Below are positions 33,392 through 48,900 of a DNA stretch of 64,000 nt, piece by piece (position 1 is the stretch's first letter; each line of letters opens with the position of its first letter). Made by a program: the position numbers and the translations under genes. Where the stretch lies: positions 16,694,609 to 16,758,608 of the forward strand of contig NC_091149.1 of the NCBI RefSeq assembly GCF_041381155.1. Reading direction: 5' to 3'. Below the pieces are notes generated by a model. The model was given only the letters and a program-made list of their open reading frames with translations. It had not been told where the DNA came from and did not search any database. This DNA comes from Argopecten irradians (taxonomy: Eukaryota; Mollusca; Bivalvia; Pectinida; Pectinidae).

Positions 33392-33964
33392 GGAAAAGGT
33401 AAATCGTTTTAAGTGGTTACTTGTTCACGCGCATGTTTTGGGAGGCTGTATATAATTTTAGGAATGAGAGGGGCAGGGCAAAGAGTTTTCATTGCACTGA
33501 TAAGATAGTGTTTCTCTGTCCCAAATGGTGAAGGATAATAATACTATCCTGCTATACCATGAATCATCAACAAAAATCAAAGAAGAGAATATGACAATAT
33601 CACAAGAGAGACTTTGCAGTAAAATCAAAAACGTATCTCTTCCAACTGATAAATAGATGAATCACGATATCTCAGAAGATCTACGTTTTCTGTTCGCGCA
33701 TTGAATATGATATAAGTACCTCTTAATTATACCTTATTATGGTACTGTCTTATTTAATTGAGGACACTTCAAGATTTGCATTTATGGTTATAAATCTAGG
33801 TGTATGACTATGCATGATTAATTACCATCATAATTAGCGTAAATACAAAAAACGTATTGTTTGTTACTACCTGTTTATACAGTAAGATATTGTTGTTGAA
33901 TTACTACATGTTAATGAAGGTCGGTATAATAACATTTGTAGCATTATAAATATAACAATTGTTA

Positions 33965-34330
33965 TGGCTATTGTGTGCTTGTTTGGTATCTCTGGTAGCA
34001 TGCTTTAGTAAAAAAAGGACAAAATTTTCACTGTTACAAGAAGTCACAATACAAACATACCACAGCCTACCCAAAACACCCCCGCATTCCGTGACATTCA
34101 ACACTTTGTTTAAGCGTTCGTCCCTGTGAGATAGGCTCTTGGTTCTGTCCCCTGGTCGAGCCACACCAGTCTATAAAGTAGTAGCTTCTACTGTTAGCGT
34201 TCAGCAGTGGAGTGAGACGACTGGTTCGCCCGTTGTCAGTATAATATAATCGGGCGGGTTTTTTTTTTGTTTGGTGTCTTCGGCAGCATGCTTCAGTGAT
34301 GTAGCACTATATTAAAAGGATACCTAACAC
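33965..34330 (+). mobile_element. SINE-like element (family 1), two rearranged pieces
   Basis: A 3'-type part (TAGCATGCTTTAGT, then AAGAAGTCACAATACAAACA) precedes a 5'-type part (GTTCTGTCCCCTGGTCGAG, then GGCAGCATGCTTCAGTGATG). This implies two overlapping insertions or an internal rearrangement. Confidence 0.45.
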
Positions 34331-34784
34331 AAAGACACCGCATCAACTGAACAAATAGTCACCCACACAGGATTCTGACAGTTATAAGGGCGTTATCAAA
34401 AGTTCTTTTTTCGTATTGTTTTTTTTTCTATTTTAGTTTGTTTAAAGGATATATTTATAAGGTAACTGAGAGAAAAAAATAACATTTTTGAAATTTTTCG
34501 AACATCAGGCTCAACTGCCGCAATAAAAGAAGAACAGGAATAACACAGCACCCTGGTGAAACACATTTCACGAAATAAAATACAATTTTGAATAAAAAAT
34601 ATGTTGATGTGAAAAACGGTGTCGTGCACGGTGTTCTTTTGACCCATATTTAATTTGATGCTAACTGGTCCTTTTGTGGTCTCCATGTTACATAAAGTTG
34701 ATTTGGGGATTTAACAATGATACAATTACATCTGTATTTATTTGTATTTAGATAATCCGTGTTTTAATCTAAGAACAATTTTCT

Positions 34785-34955
34785 TACGTAACACTATAAT
34801 AAGGACAAAAGTTCCTCATTTACAAGGAGACAACACGAATATAACACAGTCTCCCAAAACAGACATCCACACACCGCCACACATTGCACAAATGAGAGAC
34901 CGTCCTTAATTGCCTGGCTGTTAATGGATATTTATCTAAAACACCAAATCAAACT
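34785..34955 (+). mobile_element. SINE-like element (family 1), 3' fragment
   Basis: Only the 3' portion is present: AACACTATAATAAGGACAAA, CAAGGAGACAACACGAATAT, GGCTGTTAATGG. Confidence 0.45.
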
Positions 34956-35339
34956 AAGTACTGAGCAGTGGTATCTTTATTGACAATAACGGAAATGTGT
35001 AACAGTTTCTGTATCATATTTGCTATTTTTCATTTGCTTTAAACATTCCGTTTCCTAGTTTAGTATGACATATTAAAAACTATTTCATTTAACGATGAAA
35101 TGCATTCACAGCAGACAGATTGTTTCACAGTTACATCGTAATTCTACCAAATACATGTTATACCGTCAGTTATGATATCACAATGATGTGTAAACGAAAT
35201 ATGTGAGTAATGTACATGCCATTGTATATTTCAATAGAACCGATTTTAATTTCATGATTTTGAGTAAAATACTCCCAATGTGTTTTGACAGTGAAAATAA
35301 AACAAGTATATTGTAAAATATTAATGAGCATTTGAAAGG

Positions 35340-36079
35340 TTTAAAGATGCTATACTGCCGACAGCATACATAATATTTATCATTTGGACAAGAATTTATG
35401 TTGAATTGTGTGTATAAATATTTAGTTAACACTTGTATATAGATATAAAATATACGGTTAGTTTTACTTTTGTTTGCTGTGCAAACATTACCATATTCCA
35501 TATAGGGCATAATGTCATGGATTTTTTTCGAGATGCAATTAATTATTATTAATACTTTTATATTGAAGAAATAAAAGAAACTCAATTTGTTTTCAGTGAT
35601 TTAAGCATTGATGTCACTATTTTTTAACTTCATCGGGGTATGAAAGAAATTTTGTTCGCAAACTGTGAATTCTCTCAAAAGTTTGCAAACACAATTTATT
35701 TCATAACCCGATGAAGTTAAAACTTCATGACATCAATACTTATAATTAATTTTGCAGACTACTTGATTGTATAAAATATGTTTAAACGTACGATTCCCTT
35801 GATTTTCCAATGGATTATTTTTTTACTAAATCAATACGCAATATCGACGTCTCTATTGTGGCGTCATGATAACGTCGGGTTTTCGCGCCATTCTCAGATT
35901 TTTTCTTCATAGTATATTAAGAAAAAGTATCAGCCAATCAGCAAGTCGGATTTAGTATGAAAACAAATAAAAATTAGTTATAGTAATATGAAGTAACTTT
36001 TTTACTGAAAAAAAATACTAATTCACCTACTGCTGTTTTTGATAGATACAACTTCGTCGTCGGTGTAGCATCATTAAAA
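35340..36079. mobile_element. MITE family M1, long copy carrying a nested inverted-repeat element
   Basis: Left TTTAAAGATGCTATACTGCC and right CGGTGTAGCATCATTAAAAG match the M1 ends with several changes. A second inverted-repeat element (35602-35741) lies inside, which accounts for part of the extra length. Confidence 0.5.
35602..35741. mobile_element. 140-bp palindromic MITE nested inside an M1 copy
   Basis: The arms pair over about 55 bp: AAGCATTGATGTCA and TTTAACTTCATCGGGGTATG on the left against CATAACCCGATGAAGTTAAA and TGACATCAATACTT on the right. Only a short loop separates them. Confidence 0.65.
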
Positions 36080-36978
36080 GCATATTTCTAAGCATTTAAC
36101 TATGAACAAAGCGATATTGAGAAACAATTTATATTAAGTAGATGAACGCAGTACTACTGCCAATGGTCAAATGGTCACTGCTGTGCACAGGTAGATGGAT
36201 AGGTACGTAAAAGTTACCTGTCCGGACAATCTGACAGGTGTGTGTAGACGATATGAGTGATATATGTTTTAACTGTGTAACAATAGACTGTAGGTAACTA
36301 TAGGTATACCATATCTCGTGTGTTCTAGCTTGTTATACAGCCCACGTCCCAGGTGACATTTCAGAAATCGCATGTCGGGTTATAAGACGTGCAGAAGGCG
36401 TTGGAGTATTAAAGCCGTGAGGGCAGTGGACAAGGTAACGTCGTTGGTGTTCGTATAAGGAGAAGAGTGCATTAGAAGTAACCAGGCATCCCTTGGGAGT
36501 ACATTCTGCACGGATTTTAAATGTGAAAAGCGCACAATATTATACGGAAGTTTTTTCGAGACGTATTAATGATTCATTAAGCAGGATTCGTGGATATTTT
36601 GCTGAGATTTAAAAAACTATTACCTAATTGCAGAAGTTGCTTTTCCGAGCTTTGCATTGCCAGCTGAACACCTTAAATATTATCTGGAGTTAAACATTTC
36701 AATAATACGGCTCGAATCGTGGAGTATTTAGGATTCAAAACGGTTGAGATTTATCTTCCGACTACTGTGATTTCGAATTTACTGTTTGGAAGTCTCTAAA
36801 ACATGAATTATTAATTGTATGTTGCGTTGTTGACACAACTTTCAAGTGAACGTTTTATACATAGCTAAAGACGTCATATGACGAATCTAATGGATCACGT
36901 ATTATAACCAAACACCTTCCATATACTGATTTAATATAAACATATTCTTGTATCTGGCTACCATATAAGGCTTTATCG

Positions 36979-39900
36979 ATGTTAGCGACAATGTCAGTGA
37001 TTGTAGCCAAGCCGATGTCAAGGTCATATGCCTTAGCTTCAGCGGCAGGGATAACCGAGTCTGAACTTAACACCAGAGACGCTAACGGGCGGACTGTTTT
37101 ATTTTATGCTTCAAGGAATGGCAAAACGCAGGTTGTGAAAAATTTACTTAATGCTGGAAGTGATCCGAACATTCCCGATGTAGAAGGCAGCACCCCGTTA
37201 CACGAGGCAACAGAAAGATGCCATCTTGACATCGTAAAAATTCTTCTGAAAAATGGTAGGTTACAGAAGTCTTCTTGTTATTATTATATGCATTATAGAA
37301 ATAAAGTATCTTTCTGGTGTAGGTTCTATCGAATAATTAAGTTGAGTAGGGTATCGATATTTGGAATGGACCGCCGCGAAACGGTTCATTCGCGTGACAT
37401 ACTCAGTCTATCGAGAAATATAGTTGATAAGCCTTTGCTTGACATCAACGGGGTTTATACCATCAATTCACCACTAACTGTAGATTTATTCTTTATAATG
37501 TAACAAAACACTTTTGTTTATAAATACACGTATTTGCTATATTAGTATACAGTAAGAGTTGTTGGTCATCACAGATCTGGTTAAAATAAGAATTAAGAGC
37601 ACCTCACTATGAAGACCACTTTTACTCAGACCTCTGGGTGGTCTAAATATAAAGGTTTTACTGTTAAGTATTAGTAGTAAGTCGTCATTGTACTTTAAAT
37701 AATGGTTGCCCTCTAGCATTGCGCTGTAGGCAATGTGTCGATGTGTAATCACTTTATTCTTCTGTAATATTTCAATCTAGCGATCATCTTCAAGGCCCCG
37801 ATTTCTCGAAACAAACGTGCAGACTTAAGTCAAAACTTAACTTTTTCTCCTTATGTAACTTATATGGAAATTTATGACAATTTGCTTTTTGACTTAAGTT
37901 TGTTTCGAGAAATCGGGGCCTGGTCTCTATTGCATGGAGTTTGGACTGTGTTAGTCCCACCTTGGCTTTGATTACTGTTTTTAATGTAAAGAGTCTGTTC
38001 TGTATATTGACATGGTTCAATGTATGCTCGTGTTCTCAGATGTTCACGAATCTCATTGATGTTTGAAGAGTCAATGTTTGAAATTGCACAAATGTGATCG
38101 CGTGAAACACAATAAGACTATTGGGTATTTTGCTTCTAGTTTGTTTTTATTTTTTTATAATCGACCGATTTTGTTTTTGGTACTGGTTCCGTAATTTGAT
38201 CCATAGCCTCACTGGCAATATTTCGAAGGATAGCAATGTAAGTTTTTTACTTTCGTCCAAGCTTTTCCAAAGTCAATATTTTTTAAAAGTCTGCCCGACC
38301 ACAATGAGCTTTCGGAGATATCCTCGAAAGCCAATAGGGCATTGTTTCAAAACTGCGTATGATAATAGCTAAAATATATCTTATATATTCTTCTCTATTT
38401 ATAGATCGAATCGTAAGATAAAGTTTTTACAGCATATAATGTACTGGTTACGTAAATGTTTTGTTGATTCAATGTCGAATGCATTCCTTGTTTTTGTTAA
38501 TCTATAAGCAAATATTTCTGTCATTGAATATTCTTGTTGCTAGGACTAAATCTATTCCAAATTTATTATTACTTTGACCATAAACATATCTTTTGTCTGT
38601 GCAAAAACAATGGAATTATTAATGGAACCTTCTCCATTTAAAATGTTATTTTTTACAAGTTACGACATAGATAAATATAGTGAAATCGACTTTAAGAGGG
38701 GTCTTGACCAGGAGCCAGAACCCAAAGCCTTCCTGTGAGGTCAGGAATGCTTTTGAGTTCTGTCAACTGGCCGAGACACATCAAGGGGTATAAAAGTGTT
38801 TATGTTCCTGCTTAGTGCTCAGCATACAGGGAGTAGGATGACAGCTGGTTCGCCCGTTGTCAGTATAATGTGACCGGGTGGTGTGTGTTGCTTGGTGTCT
38901 TCGGCGGCATGCTTCAGTGATATAGCACTATAAAAGGGCAACAGTTCCACTATACAAGAAGACACAACACGAACATACCGCAGTCTCCCAAAACACGCAC
39001 CTCGCACTACATACACGCTACACACAACAAACATGGGAGGCCGTCCGTACATGACCCTGGCTGTTAATAGGACGTTAATTTAATCAAACAATCAAATAAA
39101 GATGGGCAGGGGCTGAAAAATTCAATCTTATATTACTGAGTTAGAATTGGGAATAGAATACTGCAAGTCCTCCCTGCAAGATGAAGCAACGAATCCACTT
39201 GAGTTGGATTTGTTTACATGTGTATATACTATTAATACAGATATTAGATTAATAATTACAACAGTGAGACGGTGTATCTCTCTCTATCCTTTTTTTCAGA
39301 AACGTGTTTCAACTAAGTATGATATTTGCTAACTCAGCTTTTATCATGTTGTGTATCTCGACTTTCAATTAAAACTAGACTTAAATTATTCCATTATGCC
39401 TTTACTTCCTTAAAATCTAAGCAATTTAGAGCCTATTTTGAATATATTATTAGATAATTTGAACACAGAAACAACAACATGACAATTTATCAAATTGCCA
39501 ATGAAATGAATCAATTACCCCAATTATTAATTAATATTACATTTTCCTCAATATCAGATATTTATTAATAATAGACAATAAATTATTCTTTTCCTCAATT
39601 AAATTTTGGCATTTGCTAATGGTTTAATTTCATTTATAACCAAAGAGCATCCAACAAGTAAATATGAATGTATTTACGCAATTAAATTTGAGGGGAAAAA
39701 ATCCAGCAATTTCGAGAAAACATCAAACGAAGAATGTGATTATATGCGACAGTTGTAACATTTATTTCAACAGGCGAAAAATGTTGCTTGTGAAATAGGT
39801 AAACACGGGCTGTCAACTAAAGCATAGCAATGCAGTTTAATACATTTACGTACACTGTCCAAGGTCGTAATATTCATCACAATACTGTTATGATTCTCCT

Positions 39901-42900
39901 TAATGTCAAAATAAAATTTCATAATCAGCGATTTATAACACTACAGAATTTCAATTCCTTAATCTGATGATTTCGTAATTTCAATAAATCATTTCATATA
40001 AAAAGTGCAAAAAGTGAAATTCTGGATAAAAATTAACTCGTTATGTTTTGGATGAATAACACCTGTTAATCGGACGTTAATTCCAAACATGCCTCCCCCA
40101 CCCCAACCCCCGCTCTATTTAATCTGTACATTTTTTACAATTAGCATTTATTGTATGGTAAAAACTTACTTGGACATTTTGGATGAGATTTTCTGATTAC
40201 CAAAGGTGTTTGTTATTCGAATATATATGATTTCATACCGAAAGGAAACTCGACCTGCAAAATTAATGTAATTAAATGAAAACAACTTATCTACAAGATT
40301 AAAATCATAGGTCTTAATAGTGTAATGGAAACAAAAAAAAAAATACATTGTACGTTCGCTTTTATTCGTTCCGTCATATTTCGTAAAACTATGAAAATAA
40401 ATTTTACCCTGTATTCCCTTATATTTCATACATATCATGACATACGTGTTACACTTTCCAACACTTTGTCTCATGTCATCTAATTATGAATTAATCACTC
40501 GTATATGCAATAAACACGAGTTTGTTGACAGTTTCTATGACCTAAATTTAATTAAAATGTCATATTAAAAAAAACCTTCTGACACCTTGAATGGCGCATT
40601 TTTACCTGCCAAATATATTAATTAAATTGTTTGCTTCGTGTCAAGTGCATATCATGTCCAAACAAGTCACGTGCTCTCACAGCCTTGGTAAATTATCATT
40701 TTGCATTCATCATTCCATCAGACTACGTCATCAACAATGGGACAGTGTGTTTACAAACAGATGGATGGTATTATAATCACCTGTCCGTTCCCGGTAATTT
40801 ATTTCCGGAATTATGTGCAGAAGTTATCAATCTCTTGTCTGTTTGAAGTGGCCGGCCAAGCAATTACATATGTAGTATATAATTTTCCTGTGGATGTACA
40901 CATGTTTAAACACATCTCACAGTATATAGAGGAAGGATGAATTAGAGTTGTTTTTTTGTCTTTCTGTGCATTAAGATTTTAGGATATTTATAAAGTTTAT
41001 AGAAAGTGAATATTGCAATTATCGCTGCTAAAAGTATACATGTTCAAATATATGGCGTTCTATTATTATTATCATTTTAGTCATTTAGAATTGTTAACTA
41101 AGATACTGCACCAATGCTTTGGTTACACAGTGATTGCCCCCAATATATTCCGCATTGTCTAAAAGGTTCTGTATAACGCCATGTTGTCAAACTGAAAAAC
41201 TTGAAACTTTAATTGATAATAACTAGAAAATTACGGTGTTGTCATTTTTTTTTTTTCTTATTTCCTTTCAGATAAAAACTGAAATTAATGCCAAAAAACA
41301 GAAACGGACAGACAGCACTGATGAAATCTGTTCTATATGATGACGTAGAGGCACTCAAAATCTTACACAAAGCTGGTAAGTACACGACAAACAGTGGTGT
41401 TAGAACGGTCAAACAGCTTGCGAGTACACAGCAACTTATGACGTAGAACACATAAGACATATTATTCAAGCCTAGTCAATGCACGACATATAATTCCCAT
41501 CAAATGATGATGGAATCTCCCTTTTTCTGCCAAAGAACCGTTGATTTAATTACATCAAAATAGAATGTATGTACGTTTTTGTGTTCGACCTTTTATGACG
41601 TCGTTTTGTCGAGTTGATATTGATTAACGTCCTATTAACAGGCAGGGTTATTTAGGGACGATATCAGTTTTAGGGGGTAAAAGAGGCGGAGAACCCGGAG
41701 AAAAGACCACCGACTTACAGGCAGTATATATAGCAACTCTCCCATTGTGGTTTTCGAAATTCTAGCCAAGAGTTTGGGGGAGGGTGGTAATATGTTGGAA
41801 CACCGCCACTACACTCTGCCTTACGGATTGCGTGTGACCCTATTCCGTCTTTGCATATTATAGAGTTGTCTGCCCTTGTAGGTATGTATACATTCTGGCG
41901 TCATCCCTATGTGAACGAAGTTTACGTCGTTTTATCTGACAAAAAATGTGACATTACTCTCACAATCAAACAATACGGAACAACTACCTTCACGCAAAGG
42001 CAGATAACTCTGTAATTTGCAAATGTAGAATCTACAATAATTGAAACAAGACGTGACCTGAAAGTTTATGTCAGCGTAAGGTCAAAGTTCAGCCTGTGAT
42101 GTAATTAACCTGACGACAAGAAGCCATTATATCTTAATTATTGCTGACTGAAATATAATTAAGTTAATGTTCATTTAGCCTTTAATAAACAAAAATGTTT
42201 ATCATTGCTCATTTCACTGGAAATGTAAACCATTTCAGAGACAGATAATACGTACTATTTTTTGTTTTTATATTCTCTAATGTCGCTCTGATGGGTAAAT
42301 ATGATTAGATGGTGATTTTCTTCGGGAGAAGTGTTATACACATTTTGTTACTCGTTAAAAACAAAAGGTACATGTACGTTGTACACTGACTTGTCCGACA
42401 ATGACACTTACCCGTACTTACAGGCCCAACGCTTCGTGACATGAAGTCTATTTTTATCTCCTCTGTTCGGACCTTTGTCAGTTATAAAACCCGTTACATC
42501 ATAAGTTACTGAAATAGAGGGCGGTAGCACGTGTTACTATCTATAGGACAATGTGATAGAATGCATATGTACATGGTTGTAGTGATAATATTATTCCTGC
42601 GCCCCCAGAAACATTATGCTGATTTTACCACCAATAAATTTTGCTTTTGAAGATTCAATAAAAGAACTTTCTGTGCGCCGAGTTATCACAATTATGATGA
42701 TCTCTATTTGTTTCCATTTCTGGTTCAACAAAGGATATAAAGGGAATGACAATTTACTACAAAAAAGGTGGGACTTAACACCTTGCAGCATTGTAATCGA
42801 TTCTGAATTTTTAACCATTTTTTAAAGAGCCTCCACCGCCGACAGAGCATATAATGGATACTCATACATTATTACCAATAAGTATTGTTTAGATCGTGTT

Positions 42901-45900
42901 GTAGTATAAGTGCTAATACAAACAAAAAGTAACAAAATAATTTATACTGCAATCGGTGCATTACGCAAATCTGTAACATCATTCTCATAGCGGTCATAGT
43001 GCACAGAAATTTTTTGTCGGGGATGCAATTACTTTGTTAAATATTTTTTTATCATCGAAGTAAAATTAAAAGCTCAAACTTTTCAAAGGATCAGTGGTTA
43101 TGCGGTGTTAAGTAAGTAACGTTTGAACTGAAGATAAATACTAAATCGTCTGCGCATGTTATTGATAGCGTTGGAGCGTCTAAAGAATAATATACCTGTA
43201 CCGCACTGGCAAAATCGAAACAATCGATGTACTGTTTATAAAATGTAAAATGCACATATATTTGATTTCTCTTTTATTTCTTAATTAGTACGAATAACTA
43301 AATGCATAACTATATGCATTTGTATAAATAATTGCCCTTACTATTCGCATCACAAGGTAAATATTTGTTTGTTCTTGAAATATATTTTTAAAATGAAAAC
43401 ATCTAGCCGCAAATAAGGCTCGATTTAATGTTAAAATGATTTATCAATTTTTCACGTTATTATCACATTTCACACATATTTCTGTGAGTCACGGCTACGT
43501 GGCACAATCTCGTGACCATGACAGGCAAACAGATCTCAGGTAAACCTGATCAGGTCGACCATAAAGAGTTAAAATGCACACGGGCCCTGCTAGGATGATA
43601 CATACAGTGTACATTCATGTTGCTCAAGGTCAGATCGAGACAACAAAGTATATATGTTATATAATTAAATTGACCTTGGTACTTTTGCGATAGACGTTGA
43701 GACGATCGCCGAGGGCGTTAGTCTTCGCGACGCCTCTATGATGTCCCTGTCCAAAATCCTTATTAAATGTATAAACTGGGGTCATATCATTGCATTAAGG
43801 AAGGATACGGGGGCACGTGAGGTCAGGGATACGGCCACACGTGCATTTAAGAATGTAGTCTCATGATAAGGGAGATAGATCATGATTTTTTCATGCAGAC
43901 GCTTAAGTTATGACAGTGTTCCAAGCTCTTCAAGCATTTGAATGACCGCGATTTGATTAATATCCCCTTTTCTGAAGTTTGAATTTATGAATAAATTATT
44001 TTATTAGTTTAAAAAAGAACAATTCTAATTATCCCATTAACCTTATATTGCTATTTTATGAAATATATATATTGATAAAACATTGTTATTCATTTTAAAA
44101 CTAAAAGTATTGACATCTAGATTATATTGTAACAGGAAAACCTACAGTGAATGTATAAAAAATATATATAATAAGGGAGATAACTCTATTGTGATTAACG
44201 TCGTTTTCAATGAAAAATGAAGGTTTTATGGTGCTAAAAATGCTCTATTTGGAAACATTGTGGTTCAATTTTCTTGAAAATTGACTGAATAAAAGCAACT
44301 ATGTCACTTTTTAGTCTATTACTTTTCTAAAAAAAATTGAACTTCAAAATTTTGACCTATTCTTATTTTTGTGAGAATGTTTTAGGTAATTTACATGCAT
44401 CTTTTTTACCTAATTTCCACCAAAAATTATCACTAAAAATTAATTATGACGAGAAGTAAAGCATTTTTTTCTTGAAAAAGCATTGAGATATATCATATCA
44501 ATTAAGCAATACATATATCATAGAACATTTTGTTAAAGATTTCTATTTGCGGGGCGGATTTAGTGCAGACTAATGCTGTTATTTCATGTTTAGAAACTAC
44601 TCAAAAAAGACAAATTTGAATATTGATTTAGAAAAAATGGATGGTTCAATTTCTTCGAAACTTTGACAGAAGATGCATAACAACATATTTACTTCATAAA
44701 ACAAATATAAAAAATATTGAACTACGGGAAAATTTTGGGGGATAAAAGGTTATTTTTTAAATGCTACGACATAATCCAGGGGCGGACAGTGATGTATATA
44801 TCACAGGGTTCTGAAAATTAATTACAGTTATGTTAAATATATTTAGACACACCAGAGATATCATGCAACAGTTTAGATTTTAGTAATCTAGATAAAAGAT
44901 CAGTTGATTTCATATTCTGCGTGGTAAAGTTGAGAAATGTTGCAAAAGAAAATAAAACGATCCCAGAAAAATCATTAAATGCAAACAATGCAACCTTGAC
45001 ACTTGACAAAAAACTCACGTGATTCAATGTATTATTAAATTATTCACAAACGCATTCCTTTAACCCGAGGCTAGTAAATTGTGAAAAAAAATGTTAAACT
45101 CATGAAATAAATCTTAAATATGACATGCAAACACGTGTTATGTCACCTATTCTTTAAAAAAATATTTGACCCCGTGGGCAAATGAACATGATACATTCAC
45201 AGTATGTAGGAAATTTAGGTATTACATCACTGTCTCGCCTAAATCGACGTCCTCGGTATGAATAATTCACGAAGACTCATTTGTATATGGTGACTTTAAT
45301 GTGATCATTCATTTTAATCATCGTTAACCTTTGACTCTCACGGTATAATTCTAAATGCTTAAGGTACTTATGGTCACTTCGCGAGATTTATTTTGTTACT
45401 TTCTAGTGTATTTCAAAATGATGGATTTCAAATTATTATTTTATGCTTGACGGATTTCCAACCATCCGTTCCTAATTGAATAAAAAAAATCATGAATATT
45501 ATTCATCAATTGTAAAATGATTACAATAACGTATATTTTTTTATAATAAAATGTTGGTTTCGCTATAGTTGATTATTAAGGAGAAGAAGAGTTTTCAGCA
45601 AATTTTAACGAAAATTCCACTTCCTGTGACACTTGACTACAGTAGCTTTATCAAATGTTTCATGATTAAACTCATATTTGCTTTAGTTATTAAGGAGAAG
45701 AAACGTTTTAAGCAAATTTCGGCAACATGTGTCACTTTTCGGATCCCGTCCGCGGACGACTTTTATTAGAAATACATAAACAAAGGATGAATGTTTCTGG
45801 TATTGTTTATAAATATCTAAGACAAAAATGAAATTATTCTATATCAATATACTGTCTAGTGAAACCATCCATAATTGTCTCCCTTTGTTTTCTGGAATGG

Positions 45901-48900
45901 TTCTTTTTTCGGAAACAATGCAATCTTTTGTTATGTTTATAGTACATCATGTAATTAATGACCCATGTTTTCCATGCCTGGTAAAAATGCCACATGACCT
46001 TCTTTTACCGAATATCGTCTCACGCGCCGTGGGGGAGGGCTTGTTTTTTTTCTGTGGCTACTGTATATGTTAATGGGGGAGGATCCATTATTTAGGTTAG
46101 GGTTGACAATACACAAGCATTTCCCCCACACAAACAAGGCAATAAACACAGCAGAATGCTAATTATAGATATCATTTATCGACTTTATTAGCCTGATCAA
46201 TCAATGTCGAGTCTTGACGGCATTCTCCGGCGAGCCCGTTTGTCATTTACATACTACCATTACACTCTGTAAACATCGATAATGTTATCAATATCTATAT
46301 ACATCTTAACAACAGGTAATGATAGTCTTCCCGTTATCTCAAAACGTCTATTATCAAGAATTTACTCCTAAAATGTGCAGTGTTGCGTGTACCACATACA
46401 GATGCCACAACCATTTTTCAATATGTTGAATGTTACGGTAGACCCTGAAGGGTGAGTTTCATTTTCTATTTTCAAAAGGATTTTAAAGTTTTTATCGCGT
46501 AGTGCAAAAACGTTTTTCAAATGGGTCATTTTCAAAGAATTTTTTATTATTAGTTCTCAATAAAACATGCTATTTCAGAAACATCGTTGATGGAGAAATG
46601 TGAAATACATATTGCATGTACGATAAGCTCTGAATTTCAACTTTTGTCATTGCATTGGCTATAAGGCACATAGTGACACGAAGTGTATGTGGTTTTTAGC
46701 ATAGGCCTATCTGTTTCCATTTTTCTGATAAAATACTAATATAGTGACGTCACAACCTGGTTGATATTATGCGTGTGAACTCAAATTACCACGATGATTT
46801 CCCCAAGGTGACGCTCTCAGGTCAGCGTATTTCTAGTTATTGATTTTCGTATCAAGACTTGATTCAAGTGAGGAGCGGTAAACAAATGTCGTGTCAATAT
46901 TTTTAAAATGTGACGTTGAAGTAATTACGTAACATTGTCGTGTTTATGAAGTGACGTCGTTTTCATTGTGACGTCATAATCAAGTTACGTAACTGCAATA
47001 CATGCATCATATTAATTTCAGTGTAATGCAATCAAAAGCGACGTGGGTGTACAACAGCATTGCATGAGAGAAAGAAATACGATACATGAAATTAAACATT
47101 CGCACATGGTTGGGAAGGAGGGGGGGTGGCCGAGTAGTTAAGATATCTCAACATATTAACACGAGCCCTCCATCTCCGGTCGCGAGTTCGAATCCCCTGT
47201 GAGGCAGTTGCCAGGTACTGACCGTTTGCCGGGGGTTTCTCCGGATACTCCTGCTTTCCTCCAAGGCAACAAACCTGGCACGTCCTTACATGACCATGGC
47301 TGTTGATAGGACGTTAAACTAATAAAACCCAAACCCACCTGGTTTAGGACAGGAAAGTAACGAATGGAAGTGTATAAAATCGGGCGGCAAGCTCAATGTT
47401 TGACCTTTATGTCCTTGAACATTGTGGATTACTTTTCTGGATGAGACAGAAACCATCGCGCGTAGTGATACATTAGTGGGTAAATTTAAGCATGATATAC
47501 ATATACATGTGTGAACAGGAAATAGAAGCAATACATTGTCCCATCTTTAGATATGACCTACAAATGAACACATATTTATCTTAGTAAACCACATACACTT
47601 CATCAACAACGATAGTCGAGTTCCTAGGTTTTCTAATGTTTCACCATTTGCCCTTCACCTCTGGGCCAGAGTTCGAATACGTGGGGCAGTGGTCAGATAC
47701 CGACCCGGTGGGTCTCTCCTGATGCTTTTTTCAATTTCTTATCCTGAAATGATCTTATGGGCCTTAAACGCAATTGATAAGACATAAACAAATCAAACGT
47801 AGACCCAGATAAGTTTAGCACAGCCTATACCATATTCGATATTCCAAGGGGTTACTATCACTGTCGTGATATTCACCTTGAATTATGGCATAGTAAACCT
47901 GAAATCATTTCAGAAGAAAATAATCACAGGTATATATAATTATACTTCATAGAGGAAAAAATGACCGCCCAGCTTCAACATGCTGTCACCTACAGAGCAT
48001 TCGATTTTTTTATGTACTATGTATATATATATATATATCAGCAGTTGGCATAACGACAGTGATAGTAACCCCTGGAGAATTAAGGATGAACTCACATATC
48101 CCGTCGATGATATTGTACATATATATGTTGACAATTATAATACTGAGTACTATCTTTGTGTAATTACAGGTGGCAACATCGACGAAATGGATTCTACGGG
48201 GAAGACTGCGTTTATGATCGCCATGGCAGACGGACGCGAACGAACTTCCGAGTATCTCATCAAGAACGGATGTGACGTCAATATCGTGGACAAACTCGGC
48301 CAATCAGCGCTTTATTTAGCATTCACCTCGACACACGGGATGTCGACGGAAAATATCCGTCGTCTCTTAAAAGTCGGTGAGTGAGACACCAAACGTGAAG
48401 GTTATGGCATAAATGCCCAACCCAGAGGATCTTTTGTATATGATAAAACAAAATAATAGCATGATTAACTGGAATAGGTTTTGCTTTACCAGAGACATAG
48501 ATAATTTACTATCATCTTCTCTGGTTTTACCAAGCCGTAAACAGTATGAACTGTGCGTCTTTTTTTATTTAATTTCGAGGATTTTATGTATATACGTTTC
48601 TTCCCAGCGCTGAAGTTATTGTTTTATACCGTTTTATACTCTTATGAAATAACCCAAAATTCGTTTTTTCACTCGAAATTACCCAATGAAACCGTTTTAA
48701 GATACAAATAGCTGTGTTTATTAATTGGGTGAACATTAGAAACATATTCATGTATAAAAGGGAAAATCTTATTTTTAATCTTTGGTTTTGCAGGCTATAT
48801 AACAGAAAAAGATCGTCCGTGGTTAGCTAAGGCGGGGATGGAGTTGAATGCGTTCCAGCATAAAAATTTCTTTCAACGAATCAAAGACAGAATCACGACT

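Noticed and set aside
40591-40940. Three overlapping frames in intron 1 of the ankyrin gene
   Set aside because: Short, with no homology and mutually overlapping; none has splice support.
47119-47200. Possible functional tRNA-Leu/Ser gene
   Set aside because: The A- and B-boxes are present but no cloverleaf acceptor stem can be paired, and the sequence continues into a SINE core and tail.
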